From NCBI GenBank assembly GCA_019321725.1, contig CM033118.1, positions 13,294,071-13,358,070 on the forward strand: a stretch of 64,000 nucleotides of DNA, given 5' to 3'. The notes under the pieces were generated by a model. It made no database searches. It saw only the letters and a program-made list of their open reading frames with translations, and was not told the DNA's origin. Shown here piece by piece: positions 33,330 through 45,800 of the stretch; the first letter of the stretch is position 1, and every line of letters starts with the position of its first letter. This stretch comes from Paulownia fortunei. Lineage: Eukaryota > Streptophyta > Magnoliopsida > Lamiales > Paulowniaceae. Position numbers and translations under genes: made by a program.

Positions 33330-35276
33330 TGATAAGTTGGTTTTATACCAATAACTTATATACTTTTTGATTAACATTTAGTTTGTTTTTAAGTTTTATG
33401 TTATTTTTTATTAATTTAGTCTAAAATCTTGTAGATAATGGCAAAATAAGAAGAAATTGAAAAGAAACAAAGACTTAGTTGTAATTTTGAATAATCCATA
33501 TTGTGGTGCTACTGATAGCAGTTTTTGTATTTAAATCATAACTCTCTGCCCTAATATTATATTAACTTGATTCTTAATCCATTGAAAATAAAGAGATAGA
33601 TCTACAACTTTTATATTTACCATAAAATCTAATTCATTTGATTTCAATAAGAAAACCTAATTTTAACCATTAATACTGGACTTAAACTTTTTAGTATGAC
33701 ACATTTTGGTGTCTTAGGCATAACTCACTCCACATATACTATATCGAGTTGATTCAAGTGGATATGGAAATTCAAGATATATATATATATATAATCCATT
33801 AGAAGACACCAAAAGCTAATTCAAAATAGAAAGAGCCCAAAAATAGCTTTCAAGAAAAATGATTAGACCATGAAGCGCTAGAGAACAGATTGTTTGGAGC
33901 CGCAGCGCCCAAAATTAGAGGCGGGTGCTAAAGGACAAATTGTTTGGCACCGCGGCACCCAAAATCAGAGCCACGATACCAAACAACAAAATATTTGGTG
34001 CTGTAGTGCCAGAAATTGGAGCCCCAGTGCCAGTTCATTTTGTGCTCTGGCTGATAATTTAGGGTCATGGCCCCATTTCGCGAAAAATTTAAAACTTTAT
34101 TTTAAATCCAATTTTAGGACTTTTTTTTGAAGGACTTTAAAAGACAACTCAAAAGATAACATTAGTGAGTTCTTTGGCTAAAAAAATATGGAGGAAAAGG
34201 AGAGGAAAAATGCAAGAAAAGGGGAAGGATTTTAGATTTCTTTTGGGGGAAAAGACAAGAAAAGTGGAAGAATTTAAGATTTTATTTTGAAAACTCTTGG
34301 GGAAGGAATCATCTTGAGAAGTTTAAAAAGGGAAGATTGGCATCAACCAAAGGGGGTAATTGGTTCTTAGAACTAAAAGAGGCCATTGGGTACTTGGAGA
34401 CAAGACTCATTCACTTTTTTGGAACCAAGACAGCCATTCTTAGAGAGGAGCAAGCCATTCTTGGAGATAATGAAAGTTTCAACCATTCCTTCCAATTCAC
34501 AAATTGGTAAACAATTTTCATGTTCTTTCTTATTTATTTCTTGAAGTTGTATTTATCCATGATGAATTAAACTTTTTTTTTCTAAAGGATGATGTAACCT
34601 TACTGAATCCTATGTTTTGAATTCCAAATAATATTAGTTCAAGTTATTCATCTTGTTTGTATTAGCTTGTTTAGTATTGCATCTTGATTATTTGACCACT
34701 AATTGAGATTGTTTGATATATGAGATTCGGCACTCGAGAGAGGGAAGATTATACATGATTATAAGGATAATACAACCTAGGAATCATAGAGTTAACAACC
34801 TTATGAAACCTTTGAAGTTTTAAAGAAGAATTCATTGAACTTTTATAGAGTTTTATTTTTTGAATTTTTATAGAGATATCAAAATTCATGTTGAAACTCA
34901 TAGTCAATTCAGTACTCGAAAGAGGGAATTGATGGGCTTAGGAATTCTTAACTTATATGTGTTGTTGACTTGAATTTGTATATTTTGGAATGAAGAACAT
35001 ATGTGAAAACTAGGTGAGTCATTCCTCTACAATATCTTACTCATAAGGTGTTTGTTATATTACTTTTAAGAACTTCACTATTGTCTTTGCATTTTTTATC
35101 TAACCTTTTTTTGTTTTTCAGTCATTACTTGATTTTCTAGATAAAATTAGGATTATTTGAACTACGATACTTAATGTAGTTTTTTATTACAATCACTGTG
35201 GATATGATACTTAACTCACCGTTATATTAAAACTTAACACCGTACATTTGCGGTTTGCAAAATAATTCCACAAACA
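33330..35276 (+). repeat. 3' LTR of element F
   Basis: Direct copy of 28570-30455, slightly longer. It carries the GGCACCGCGGCACCC-type tandem block at about 33885-34045 and a short TA microsatellite near 33780-33793. Confidence 0.88.
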
Positions 35277-35281
35277 ACCAC

Positions 35282-35809
35282 TACTCTATTTTTCACAATA
35301 CGTCCTGATTGAATGTTTAAAATGGCAATTTTGTGCACTCAATATTACATTTTTGTTAAGGCTTCTAACACTAGAACTCTATTTATAATATATTGTTGGA
35401 TTCATGGACAATACTACGATTATGTGCCCAAATACTACATTTCAATAATGCTTATTTTATCTAAATGAACAGCATAAAATGCTTAAAAATAGTTTGCACC
35501 CCTGAAATAGAACTTACCTTACAATCTCTACCTATTATTTCAGGATCTACACTTGAAATCAAGTGTATAATAACTACATTCAAGTAATATTAACTAATTA
35601 TAAGTATTAAACCTAAAAAACAAAGCAAAATTTTGTAGCACTTTAAGTATGAAATAAATTAGATTAGAGTTCTAAATATATGAAACTGAAGGTGGAAAAT
35701 TGATGGCCTAAGTGCTTGTGCAAACGAAATCAACAATGGAGGTAATTGTGGTGGATGGATGACAACGGACGATGATGAAGGTGAATGTAGTGGATGAAAT
35801 TGCTGCATG
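35282..35809. other. Intergenic, no gene seen
   Basis: Host DNA between element F and the hAT element. A 64-codon minus ORF (35659-35853) crosses the hAT border and is not conserved-looking. Confidence 0.45.
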
Positions 35810-35817
35810 ATTTTGAA

Positions 35818-38800
35818 TAGACCTGACCACAATTTCGAAACTGTCGGTTCCATAGTTCGGGAAAATAATGATCTTTAACCACAACCGGCCTTGTTGGTTA
35901 TAGTTTGGGTTCTAGAACCGGCGGGTAGGTTCTAGTTATGGTTCCGATTCTGGGTCTGACCCTTGAATTTATTTTTAATTTATTTTTAATTTTGACTTAT
36001 GTTTTGAAAAATTGTAACTTCTTAACTAACCATTAATTCTACGAAATTATAACTTTTAAAAAACAAAAACAAGAGCTTGAAATCTTAAACTTAAATTTGA
36101 ATGAAAATTTTTGAACTTAAATGTCAAAATAATATTGTTAATTTTTGAACTTAATGAAAAAACTTTTAACTTAAATTTGAAAAAAAAATTATTACCTAAA
36201 ATTTAAATTATCAAATATTCTAATTATACTAAACTTAAAAAATAAAAAAAATGCTCAACTTGAAATTTTAAAGTTTAAACTTAAATTCAATAAAAAAATT
36301 GCACTTAAATTTTTTAAAAAATATTAGCTAAAATTTAAATTATATAATTAAAAATAATTTTAAAAATAAAAAAAGGGTTTGAACTTAAATTTAAGTTGTC
36401 TACGTATTCTCTTAGGGTATAGAGGAATTAAAGCCCGTGTAGTTCTCTTACCTTTTAACTTTTTTTACTTTAGGGAGTGGTGTGGCTCAATCACTCCTAT
36501 CCATTCTCGTCGTTGTTTTGTCCGTGTTCTCCTCTTGATCTTTCTCTGAATCCGCCTGACCTTGCCTTCATACAAAGGCCTTGATCCTGATCATCAAGAC
36601 ATGCTTGGACTTTTAAATTCTCGGGAGATAAGGTTGAGCGTTTCTCACTTAATATATTATCTATCGCATTGAATATTTGCTCCACTGCAACGGTTAAGGT
36701 GGGTAAAACAAGTATCTCCTTCGTCATCACGGACAAAACTGGATAAATTTGCTTCTTTTGCAATCACCATCACAAAATATCGAACTCTCCATCATCATCT
36801 ATCTCATTAAACTCAAATAAAATATTAAAATAACTCTCAAGTTCCTGAATGAAATTTGAGAATCCTCTAGGGCATTTAGTCTATTCCCTAAATAAAAGTT
36901 GTGCTGCCGTAAGTCTAAAACTACTACTACTACTACTAGTTCTATATATATCAACTTGAGTTGTTTGTGAGCCATATTTATAATTATATTCATTATAAAA
37001 TTTATTTAAAAGTGTTCAAACTTTAAATATAATATTTTCTATATAGAGAGTATAATCATTTTCATAACGTCTTAAAGCATTATAATAAATTATTAACATG
37101 TCATGTAAACCATCTAATTTAAGTCTTGGGTAAAAAAACAACAGCAATTAAATTAATATCTGAAATCTCAAAAAAATATTTTTCCCATTTCAACATAATT
37201 GATAAAACACAATTTACTAAATTTTCATCTTTGGAGTTAATGTTATAATGTAAAACTGATGTAATAGTACAATAATTTCATAATACTAACTGAGAAGTTG
37301 GAGAATAAACACTAGATAATTGTAAAGTAGCACAATTTAATATTTTTAAAATATTATAATTTTTTTAACATATTGTCCAATGATGTGGATATATAAATGA
37401 AAAAGAGTAGTAACAGTTTGTAAAAAAAAACTGACATAATAAATCTTTATAATCAAAAGATTCTTTTAATAATTTATATGTTGAATTCCAACGGGTTGGA
37501 ACATTTTGTAAAAAAAATTTAGGCCTCATACCGTTGGCCTTGTAAAATCTAAACCATTGTTTATTAATGTATAAATGTATCCATAAATAAGAAAATGCTT
37601 GTCTAATTGGTTTAAGTTGATTATCTAAAGTTTTTAAACTATTTTGTACACATATATTTAAAATATGACATATACATCTAATATGAAATTTTTTATCACC
37701 AATTGATGGTTCACATACAACTTTAAAATCATCAATACTAGCATTATTAGCTGCAGTATTATCAAATGATATTGAAAAAAAATTATTAACTAAATTATAT
37801 TCTTATAATATTATAAATATAATTTGTGAAATATTTACTATTGTGTGTGAACCATCAAAAACTCTAAATGCAAGTAATCTTTTTTGAAGTGTCCAAAAAT
37901 CATCAATCAAATGATATGTAATACCCATATATGAATGTATTTTTCAATGGTCACTCCAAATATTACTACATAAATAAATTTTATTATTTACATTATTTAA
38001 TATTTCTTTTAACTTTTTTCTAGTTTTATTATATAATTTTTTTTACATGACATGTTAGTATGGTTCGTGGAACACCTTTAGCCACCGAATTATATATTGT
38101 TTGAATTAATTCATTAAAAAATAATTTATTTGCAAAACTAAAATTAAGATGTTCAATAGAAATAAATATAACTAAATTTTTTCTACATCTAACATCATTA
38201 TATTTAAATAAAAAAAGATTGTTACCTCAACCAGCGTTGGAAAATACAAACGTCGGCATTTGAGTTTGGGTACGGTTGATGTCAAATTTCACTGGATGCT
38301 TCTTCTCCACATATCTTTTGAGGATCCATAACCGCCTTCGAATTGAAATTTGTAAGATTACGAGCAATACTTATACTTTGCTCGCATCTTTCCATTTGGA
38401 AGTGTTACTTTATCAAAATATTTGGTAAAAATGGAGGATTTGAGAGATGAAATAGATCGAATATAAGTATCACTCATTGTTTCTTGAGTAGTAAACAAGT
38501 GAGCTTTCTTTTCATCACTCAACTCAATTTCATAATCGATGTTGAGCATAGGTAGCTCGTCGGTAGTGGGCATATTTCCCTTACCTCTATTGTTTGAACA
38601 TACCATTTTTTGATAAATGATGAAAATTTAAAATATAGAATTGAATAATGAAAATTGAAGATGAATGAAATGAAATATGAAAAATGATTTAATGAAATAA
38701 TTGAAATATTATATAGTATATAATTGAAAATAAATAATTGAGAGTAGAAAATTAGATAATTGAGAGTTGAGAATTAGATAACTGATAGTTGAAGTGTAAA

Positions 38801-39039
38801 AAAAATGAAGAGGAATATGGATTTTTATAGGGGAAAAATACAAAAAAAAAGGTGTTTGACTCGGAATTTTTTATTTATTTCTGGAACGATTCCAAGGCCC
38901 GGCATGAACCGTTGGGTTGGACCTGACGGTTCACGAGTCTGGGGTACCAGACCTATAATCGGCCTGTGAACTCATAAGCTGGTTACAGATTCGACCAATT
39001 GACTCATGGTCAACTACAGTTCGGGTCCGTTCAAGTTTA
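35818..39039 (-). mobile_element. hAT-superfamily DNA transposon, defective (3222 bp)
   Basis: Flanked by perfect 8-bp direct repeats ATTTTGAA (35810-35817 and 39040-39047), the target size of hAT elements. The ends TAGACCTGACC and TAAACTTGAAC (as read inward from each side) are short imperfect inverted repeats. Inside, the minus strand carries the remains of a hAT transposase: a BED-type zinc finger, a central part and the C-terminal dimerisation region. Subterminal regions are rich in GGTTC/GAACC motifs. Stops break the transposase. Confidence 0.88.
36497..38606 (-). pseudogene. hAT transposase (BED finger to dimerisation domain), broken
   Basis: N-terminal ORF 38606-38358 ends in YFDKVTLPNGKMRAKYKYCS and a stop. 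Reading on, SYKFQFEGGYGSSKR and VEKKHP complete a BED zinc finger (C-x2-C ... H). Around 37965-37850 the minus strand reads WKIHSYMGITYHLIDDFW, the hAT core. The last ORF (36763-36497) reads YPVLSVMTKEILVLPTLTVA and later KRSTLSPENLKVQACL, the C-terminal hAT dimerisation domain (normally VxSES near the middle; here VAVEQ). In-frame stops at several points show it is dead. Confidence 0.8.
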
Positions 39040-39047
39040 ATTTTGAA

Positions 39048-39608
39048 GATAAGAGAACACCAAAATCAAGAAAAATGATAACTAGAAATGACGATATGGC
39101 CAGCAGATAGCGATTGGCGGTTGGCGGTTGGCGGTTGGCGGTTGATGAATAGCCAACGATGGAGTTGAAGTTGGGATAGAGTAAGAGGAATTATTTCTTT
39201 TTTTTTTGAGAAAAAAATAATTGAGAAAAATAGGGAAATGGAGTGGTAGGTGTTATGTAAGAGCAAGTTCTTTCACAAATAGGTGGGGAGTCTAAAAAAA
39301 AGGTAAAAGTTTGACTAGGAGTGCAACCTAAAAAAATAAAGTGGGGGCTGATCCTAAAAATAAAACTAGAGTTAGGAATTTATTATTTATCCTCAAATTA
39401 CAGAAGAAAATGTAAAAATACAAGTATTTTTCAATTTTATACTTCCAAGGCGCAAACTCTGTGGCCCACCCATCAACTTCATTGATCAATCTCCTATGTC
39501 TTAACCATCGGAGGAATAGAGAGCCAACTTTTCTTTCTTTTCCCAAATTCTTACTTCGAAGCGATGAAAAATTCTTTTGGTTAGCCAATATAACAGAGTT
39601 TTTGGGAA
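39048..39608 (+). promoter_or_regulatory. Upstream region and 5' UTR of the AAE gene
   Basis: 561 bp between the hAT target duplication and the start codon, so the promoter is either short or includes the hAT element. Contains a TTGGCGG tandem repeat (39114-39144) and a CCAAT at about 39585. No single TATA box stands out. A minus-strand ORF at 39328-39588 shows no domain. Confidence 0.45.
39114..39144 (+). repeat. TTGGCGG heptamer tandem repeat, four copies
   Basis: Four exact copies of TTGGCGG in a row plus TTG, about 465 bp before the AAE start codon. Confidence 0.9.
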
Positions 39609-39871
39609 ATGGGGAGTGAGAATTACAAGTCCCTCGACTGTATCACCACCGCTGATATAGCGGCGTTGGGCATACCCTATGAAAACGCCGATGAACTCCA
39701 CCGCCATCTCGCCGGAATTATCCAAAATTGCGGCGCCGGAACTCCCCAGACGTGGCATAACATCTCCAAGCACCTTCTTACTCCGGAGCTACCCTTTTCT
39801 TTCCATCAGATGATGTACTATGGCTGCTACAAATACTTCGGACCCGACCCTCCCGCTTGGTTGCCGGACCT
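39609..39871 (+). CDS. AAE18: AAE exon 1
   Basis: Residues 1-87 plus two bases of codon 88. The start ATG has G at -3 and G at +4. Carries [20 protein letters not shown]. Donor GTATGT. Reading past the donor gives non-conserved residues, which supports the border. Confidence 0.9.
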
Positions 39872-42859
39872 GTATGTATATACATATGTTTTTGTTGTCT
39901 AAATTCACGCGTAGCCTCGACATTTTAGGAATCAGCAGTGTGGGAATTATGGATTTCAGAAGTTAGTGTCTTTCCACGTTAAAGAATAGATCACTAGTAT
40001 CTGCATTTGGGCAGTATAAGAGAGCTTCTTTTTTCTGCTAATTTCTTTGGGATTCTGTGTAAGGTGTTTAATTTTTTGGCTGGACAAAGTAAGTCTGGAA
40101 AATAAGTAATTGTTGTAGGAAATAAACACGTGCAGTCTTGGTAGAAAGATATTTGATACTATTGGTAATCTTCCCACTAGCTCTTTGTCAGTAAGAACTT
40201 CTATTGAAGTAACTTATACTGTGGGAGAGCAGTTGGAGAGAAAATAGGGACATGTTGGAATTCTAAGTCAAGTATTGGAACCGGAAAAAGAAAAAAGAAA
40301 AAAGAAAAAAGATTCAGTTGTGGGCATTGAGGCATGGCAAGTGAAGATTTTTAATGAAATATGACATCCTTAGAGTAATTGACTTTTTGAGCATGAAAAT
40401 TAAAGATTTTTAAGGAATAGGAGACGAATTTTCCTAGGAAGTCATGGTAATACTACTTGTGGGTAGTATTTGTATACTCACCAGGACATAAACACCCCGA
40501 AAACTCTTAAGGGGTAAGAAGGCTTTTTCTGCAAAATAACCCCAGAAAAGGTTTTCCCATGAATAACTCCATAAGGTAGGAGTTTCATGAGATGTGCAAG
40601 AAGTAACTGTAAATCATCCAAAAGGAAATTGGATTTTGGTTTTGAATGGTTAGCCCAAGCAATGTTTAACAGGTGCAGCTCTTGTGCTCTTCAATTATTT
40701 GGAGTGCCATGAGTTATCTGGATACTGTGTAGAGTAATGGGCTTTGGTACTAAGATACCATGTAAGGAAATGTTAGAACTGAATTCCAATTTCTATTGGA
40801 GGACTTAAACAACCAGACAAGAGTAAGCCCTACTAAAGAAACAGAAAAAGGAAAGGAAAATAATGTACTCCAAATATTACAAAGTCAATCTAGTTATTCC
40901 TATATGTTTGTAATAATTGTTCTTCTACACAGTGGTGGCGCAAATTTGACTAATGTTGGCAAGCTACTGGAGGAGCATGGGAAAGAATTCTTAGGGTCAA
41001 AATACGTAGATCCTATTTCAAGCTTCCTCGATTTTCAGGAATTTTCTGTCTCAAACCCTGAGGTTGGAATAAATTGTTCACCATCATGGATGAGTCCTTA
41101 ATTGTTAAAAAAATGTGAGTGATTTGCTGTTTTTCATTATCTGTTTACTTCTTTTTCTTTCTTAGGTTTATTGGAAAACTCTTTTTGGCAAAATGAATCT
41201 CTCTTTTTCGGTTCCTCCTGTATGCATTTTGCGTGAGGATCCTAGTCATCTGGGGGGTCACTGGCTTCCATGTGCAACTACAAATCCAGCGAACAATTGC
41301 CTGAGTTTGAGTGCTCAGAGGACTCTTGAGGATATTGCTGTGATATGGCGTGATGAAGGAGATGATGAAGTGCCAGTAAATAAGATGACCCTTAAGGAGC
41401 TACGCACATCAGTTTGGTATGCTATTTTTTGTTGAAGTGTTTGGTATTCTTAATTCTTTTGTGCCGACGGTTCCTTTATGTATGTGACAATTTCTGATAT
41501 TTGTAATGAACATAGGCATTCCTTTGACTTTATTATCATGAAATTTGTACAAATTAGCGTAAAAACAATTTTAGAAGATGGCATACTGGACTCAGCTTTT
41601 TACCCGTAAAGTCTTCCCTCATATCCTTTCAGTACAAAGTGAAATAGTGACTTTATGACTCAACAAAGTGTCCATGTAAACTGGTGAACCAAAAGGAAGT
41701 GTAGTTTCCATGTCCAAAACTGAAAAGGAAGAAATATTCAACCTTTTGTCATTTATTTTGGGAGGTATTCTATATAGACTTCCTGTCCACGATCATTATT
41801 AGGACTTATATCCGGTGTAGAGTGGGTCTTTTGGCTTTATTTTAAACAATTTTCTCTTATATAACCTAGTTTTGATTGCATGTTCGCCATGAGACACTTT
41901 TCAACTTCATTGGAAAGTGTGCTTTATCCCTTGGTGATTTCTATTGGTTGCTATTTTACCTCTTTCTACTTCGGCTTCCAAATCCATCAAGTCGTTCTTG
42001 AACAAAGAATCACCTATTTGTTTCATGGTTTCATGGCGATATGGTTTATTTTATTTTGGTTTCAACTGGTCTCCTGTGTTTTTTTGGCATTTAATCCCTC
42101 CTACGTATGATGCTATGGTGCTATTATTTCCCAAGAGTTTGAGAACTTAACTGTTAGATGATGTGAAACTCTGTTTAGAATTTTTTTTGTAGGCTTGTTG
42201 CCCATGCAATAGAAACCCTGAAATTGGAGAAAGGCTCTGCAATTGCCATAGATATGCCCATGGATGTTAACTCTGTGGTAATCTACCTGGCCATAGTACT
42301 TGCTGGTTACATAGTTGTGTCCATTGCTGATAGTTTTGCACCAACTGAAATATCTACAAGGCTCAAAATATCAAAAGCAAAAGCAATTTTCACTCAGGTG
42401 AGATTCCCTTTTATTCTCTATGCATGAAGGAATACCATATTTCTAATGCCTGCATAAAGTCTTATCGGTCTTTAGTAAGGTAGTCAAATGAACCTGTGAA
42501 TGCGCTTCATGGTGCAAAAATTACGCAATGTTTTTAGTAAATGGATTATCTTCAATAAATTTGGATAATTAAAAACTACTTTATTTTGATGAAACGTTAC
42601 AACAAAAAGATTGTAGTATTTGTGTTTTATATTGTTGAGATTTACAGTACTAAAGGTGGCAGCTGTATTGGTACTCCTAACCCTTTGGATGCGGCTTTCT
42701 AGTTGCAAAATATTTATTTGACGTGATTGCTTTAGTTAATTGGAATGCTACATCTTTGATTCATACTCTCACTCTTTTGTTGTCTAATCTCTTCTAAAAT
42801 TCAACCTTTATTTGCCAGGATCTCATCATTCGCAGTGATAGAAAACTTCCCTTGTACAG

Positions 42860-42891
<32 letters not shown>

Positions 42892-45800
42892 CTGTTTGTG
42901 CGATTGGCATGCGAGTGCATGTATATCTCAGTCTGTCACATGAATATAAATTTATTCAAGGAATTGTTTTTTCTCATATAAAGATTATCATTTGTAAATT
43001 AAGTCAACAACATCCACATAGCTGTCCAGCCAGGGACAATTTATGACACCAGAAAGAAAAAAGATCTTACATTTTCTTTTCAAAGCAGATCCTACACCTC
43101 AAAGGCTCTGCTGCTGAGCTTTCCATAAAGGATACTGGCATACATGATTGTTTAGAGTTCAAACCAATCAACATTCTAAAAGAGTAGCTGTGCTAAGAGC
43201 TATAGCATGAAAGATTAAAAAAAGTATGCTCCCAACTCATCTGGCACCTCTAAATGCAGCAAAAAGTTGCAGTTATCTGCTTCTAAGACAAGAGTCACAG
43301 AAATTATTCCCACAAAGAAAGCCAACTTTAGTTCTTAGGGCTTGTTTGCACTATTCCAACTTCAAAAGAAGCAGCTATTTCCATTTCAGTCAAATCCGAA
43401 TAAAAGTTTTGAGTCCGCAATTCAGTTCGTACTGTTGTTCTACCTGATTTTATGCTTGGCCACACTTCCCAGTTAAATTCACGCAATCTTTATATCAAAC
43501 TTATGCAGATATGGCTTCGAATCTTGAACAGATACCCTCTAATTTCTCTCTACTCTTTATCGATATTTTCATTCTTTCATCTGTGTTATTCCTCACACCT
43601 ATTGTTTCCAATACTGCAGTAGAGTTGTTGATGCTCAATCACCAATGGCAATTGTAATTCCCACCAGAGGCTCCAGTTTCAGCATGAAATTGCGTGATAA
43701 CGACATTTCCTGGGAGAGTTTTCTTGAGAGAGCAAATGGTTCCAAGTATGCATGCTAATCAATATGATTGTTTAAGCTACTTTTATCATCTTAACTCTTT
43801 AATCTAGAGGAAGCACAAATGAATGTATTCTTTGTTTGTATACTAATGTTTAGAATGCATAAAATCCTATTAAGCATGACTGAGATTGTTTACTGGTTGA
43901 GGAAGCTATATCTTACTTGAGACCTTTAAGAAAAGATGTGAGCTCATAAACTCTGAGTTTCAAAGCATAATTTAAGTCAAAGTGTGGGTTACTGCTATTT
44001 TCTCGAATATTACTTTTACTTCTTATATGGTGTCCACAACTTTTTGTGCCATCTTAATTCTGATACAATCTTGACACCGAGAGATGCTCTATCACAGAGT
44101 TCACGGTTTTCCATAAACTATTGCAGTTAGACATGGAGTATGACATTTTAAATTATTCACAAATTCATCACACTTATTCTTCCGTGTGAAGGCAAACGAT
44201 GAATTCTGTTTGACTTGCCCCTTAAATTTAGCAATGCTTGTTCACCTCTTCAAGTAGAGCGTATCAGTTCGGCCTATTTTCTGTTTCACTAATAATGGTA
44301 GTCAGATGTTGACAATACTCAACCCATGACATTAAATGCTAGTAGAACCGCAAATAAGCAAAAACATGGTGATACACTTGTTGTGCAGCACCTTCCCATA
44401 AGCGCATGTTGATTAGCATCATACTCAAAAAGAATAGTACTATAAACATTTGGCCAAGGATTTTAGATGTATCAGAATCTTTTGATACAATTTGCCTGCT
44501 TTAAGCTCTCATACTAGTATAAATGTCCACTTGCAGAGAAGTTGAGTTCGTTGCTGTTGAACAATCAACTGAAGCTTTTACAAATATTCTTTTCTCATCA
44601 GGAACTACAGGTATATCGTGGTTCAAAATTATCTTAATTATTTTTGGGTGCAATTTTGTGGTAAAATGTTGTCAAAACCCCAAGAGAAATATCTTGCCCC
44701 TTGTCCAGCATATATGCAACTCAACAAACTCCAACATTTTGTCATGGTAAAATTTTGTGGGATGTTTGATACCATTACAATGTCATCGTTCTGCACAATT
44801 TCAAATAAAAAACTGAAAAGTTCTCTTTCAATGGTTTCATGCAATGTGATGGAAAATTTTGTAGAGTTCGTTCCTCCTAGAACTCTGAATTGATAATAAT
44901 GACCATCCTACTGTTAGCAACTATTAGCAATGACATCCATAGTGGATATTTGAAGTTACTTTTGAACAAGCTCTTCTTGGAAAAAATGAAAGATGGAAAA
45001 GTTGGTTCCACATATAGATTCTGGACTTTTCTCTGCAACACTGCATAATTAAGTTTCAAGCAGTATAGACAGTCCTTGTTTCCTAAAATAGGATGATCTT
45101 CATTGGACCACCTTCTAGTATCATCTTTACAAATCTAACTGGTAGCATTCTAAAATTTAGTTTGAGGCAGTGTTGGTAAGCCAAAAAACTTTCGGTACAA
45201 ATGTATATCTAGGAATGAATTGCTAGTTTAATGGGATGGATTATTTTCTCCTCCTCTCGAACAGCCTTTAGCATCAGATCTTAATAAATTGAAGTGCTAA
45301 TTACATCCATCTCCCCTGAGGTTTGGCACCAAAACTACCGCTCAATGTCTTGAAAGTACAATTACCCCTCTTAATGTTTCTCTGTCTTACAATTCCCCCT
45401 TCTGTTCATGATTGTTATAGAAAAAGATGTCTTAAGCAAAAAAATGAAAGTATAATCCTATTTTGCCCTTGCTTTACTAGTAATAAACCTAAATCCGGGG
45501 GGGGGTAAAATAATTTAACTACAAATATAGGTTATAATTTTTATTACTTAATTTTGTAATATAATTAAAAGAATTTAAACAACAATTCCTTTTGTATTTA
45601 TATTATTCTTTTTCTGTTTGTAAATTTCAAGCAAGATTTTCATTAAATTTGAAATAATTTAAAAAAATAAAATAAAATTTTAAAATCTTAAACAAAATAT
45701 AAATATTTTTTAAAATTATTGCATTATCTCATTCGTATTTTGATCGAAGAAAGAGTTTAGCTATCATTCTGAAGGCGATAGTTCACAATGCTTATTTTAT

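Larger units (their letters stand above)
28570..35276 (+). mobile_element. Non-autonomous Ty3/gypsy element F (relative of E)
   Basis: LTRs at 28570-30455 and 33330-35276 start TGATAARTTGGTTTTATACC as in E and end GAACA or CAAACA. Flanks are ACCGC (28565-28569) and ACCAC (35277-35281), a target duplication with one change. The primer site TGGCACCATTGTCGAGGA follows the 5' LTR. The interior has the same arrangement as E: a gag-protease-like region and then a long non-coding part, with no RT or integrase. Its coding part is broken, so F looks older or more damaged than E. Confidence 0.88.
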
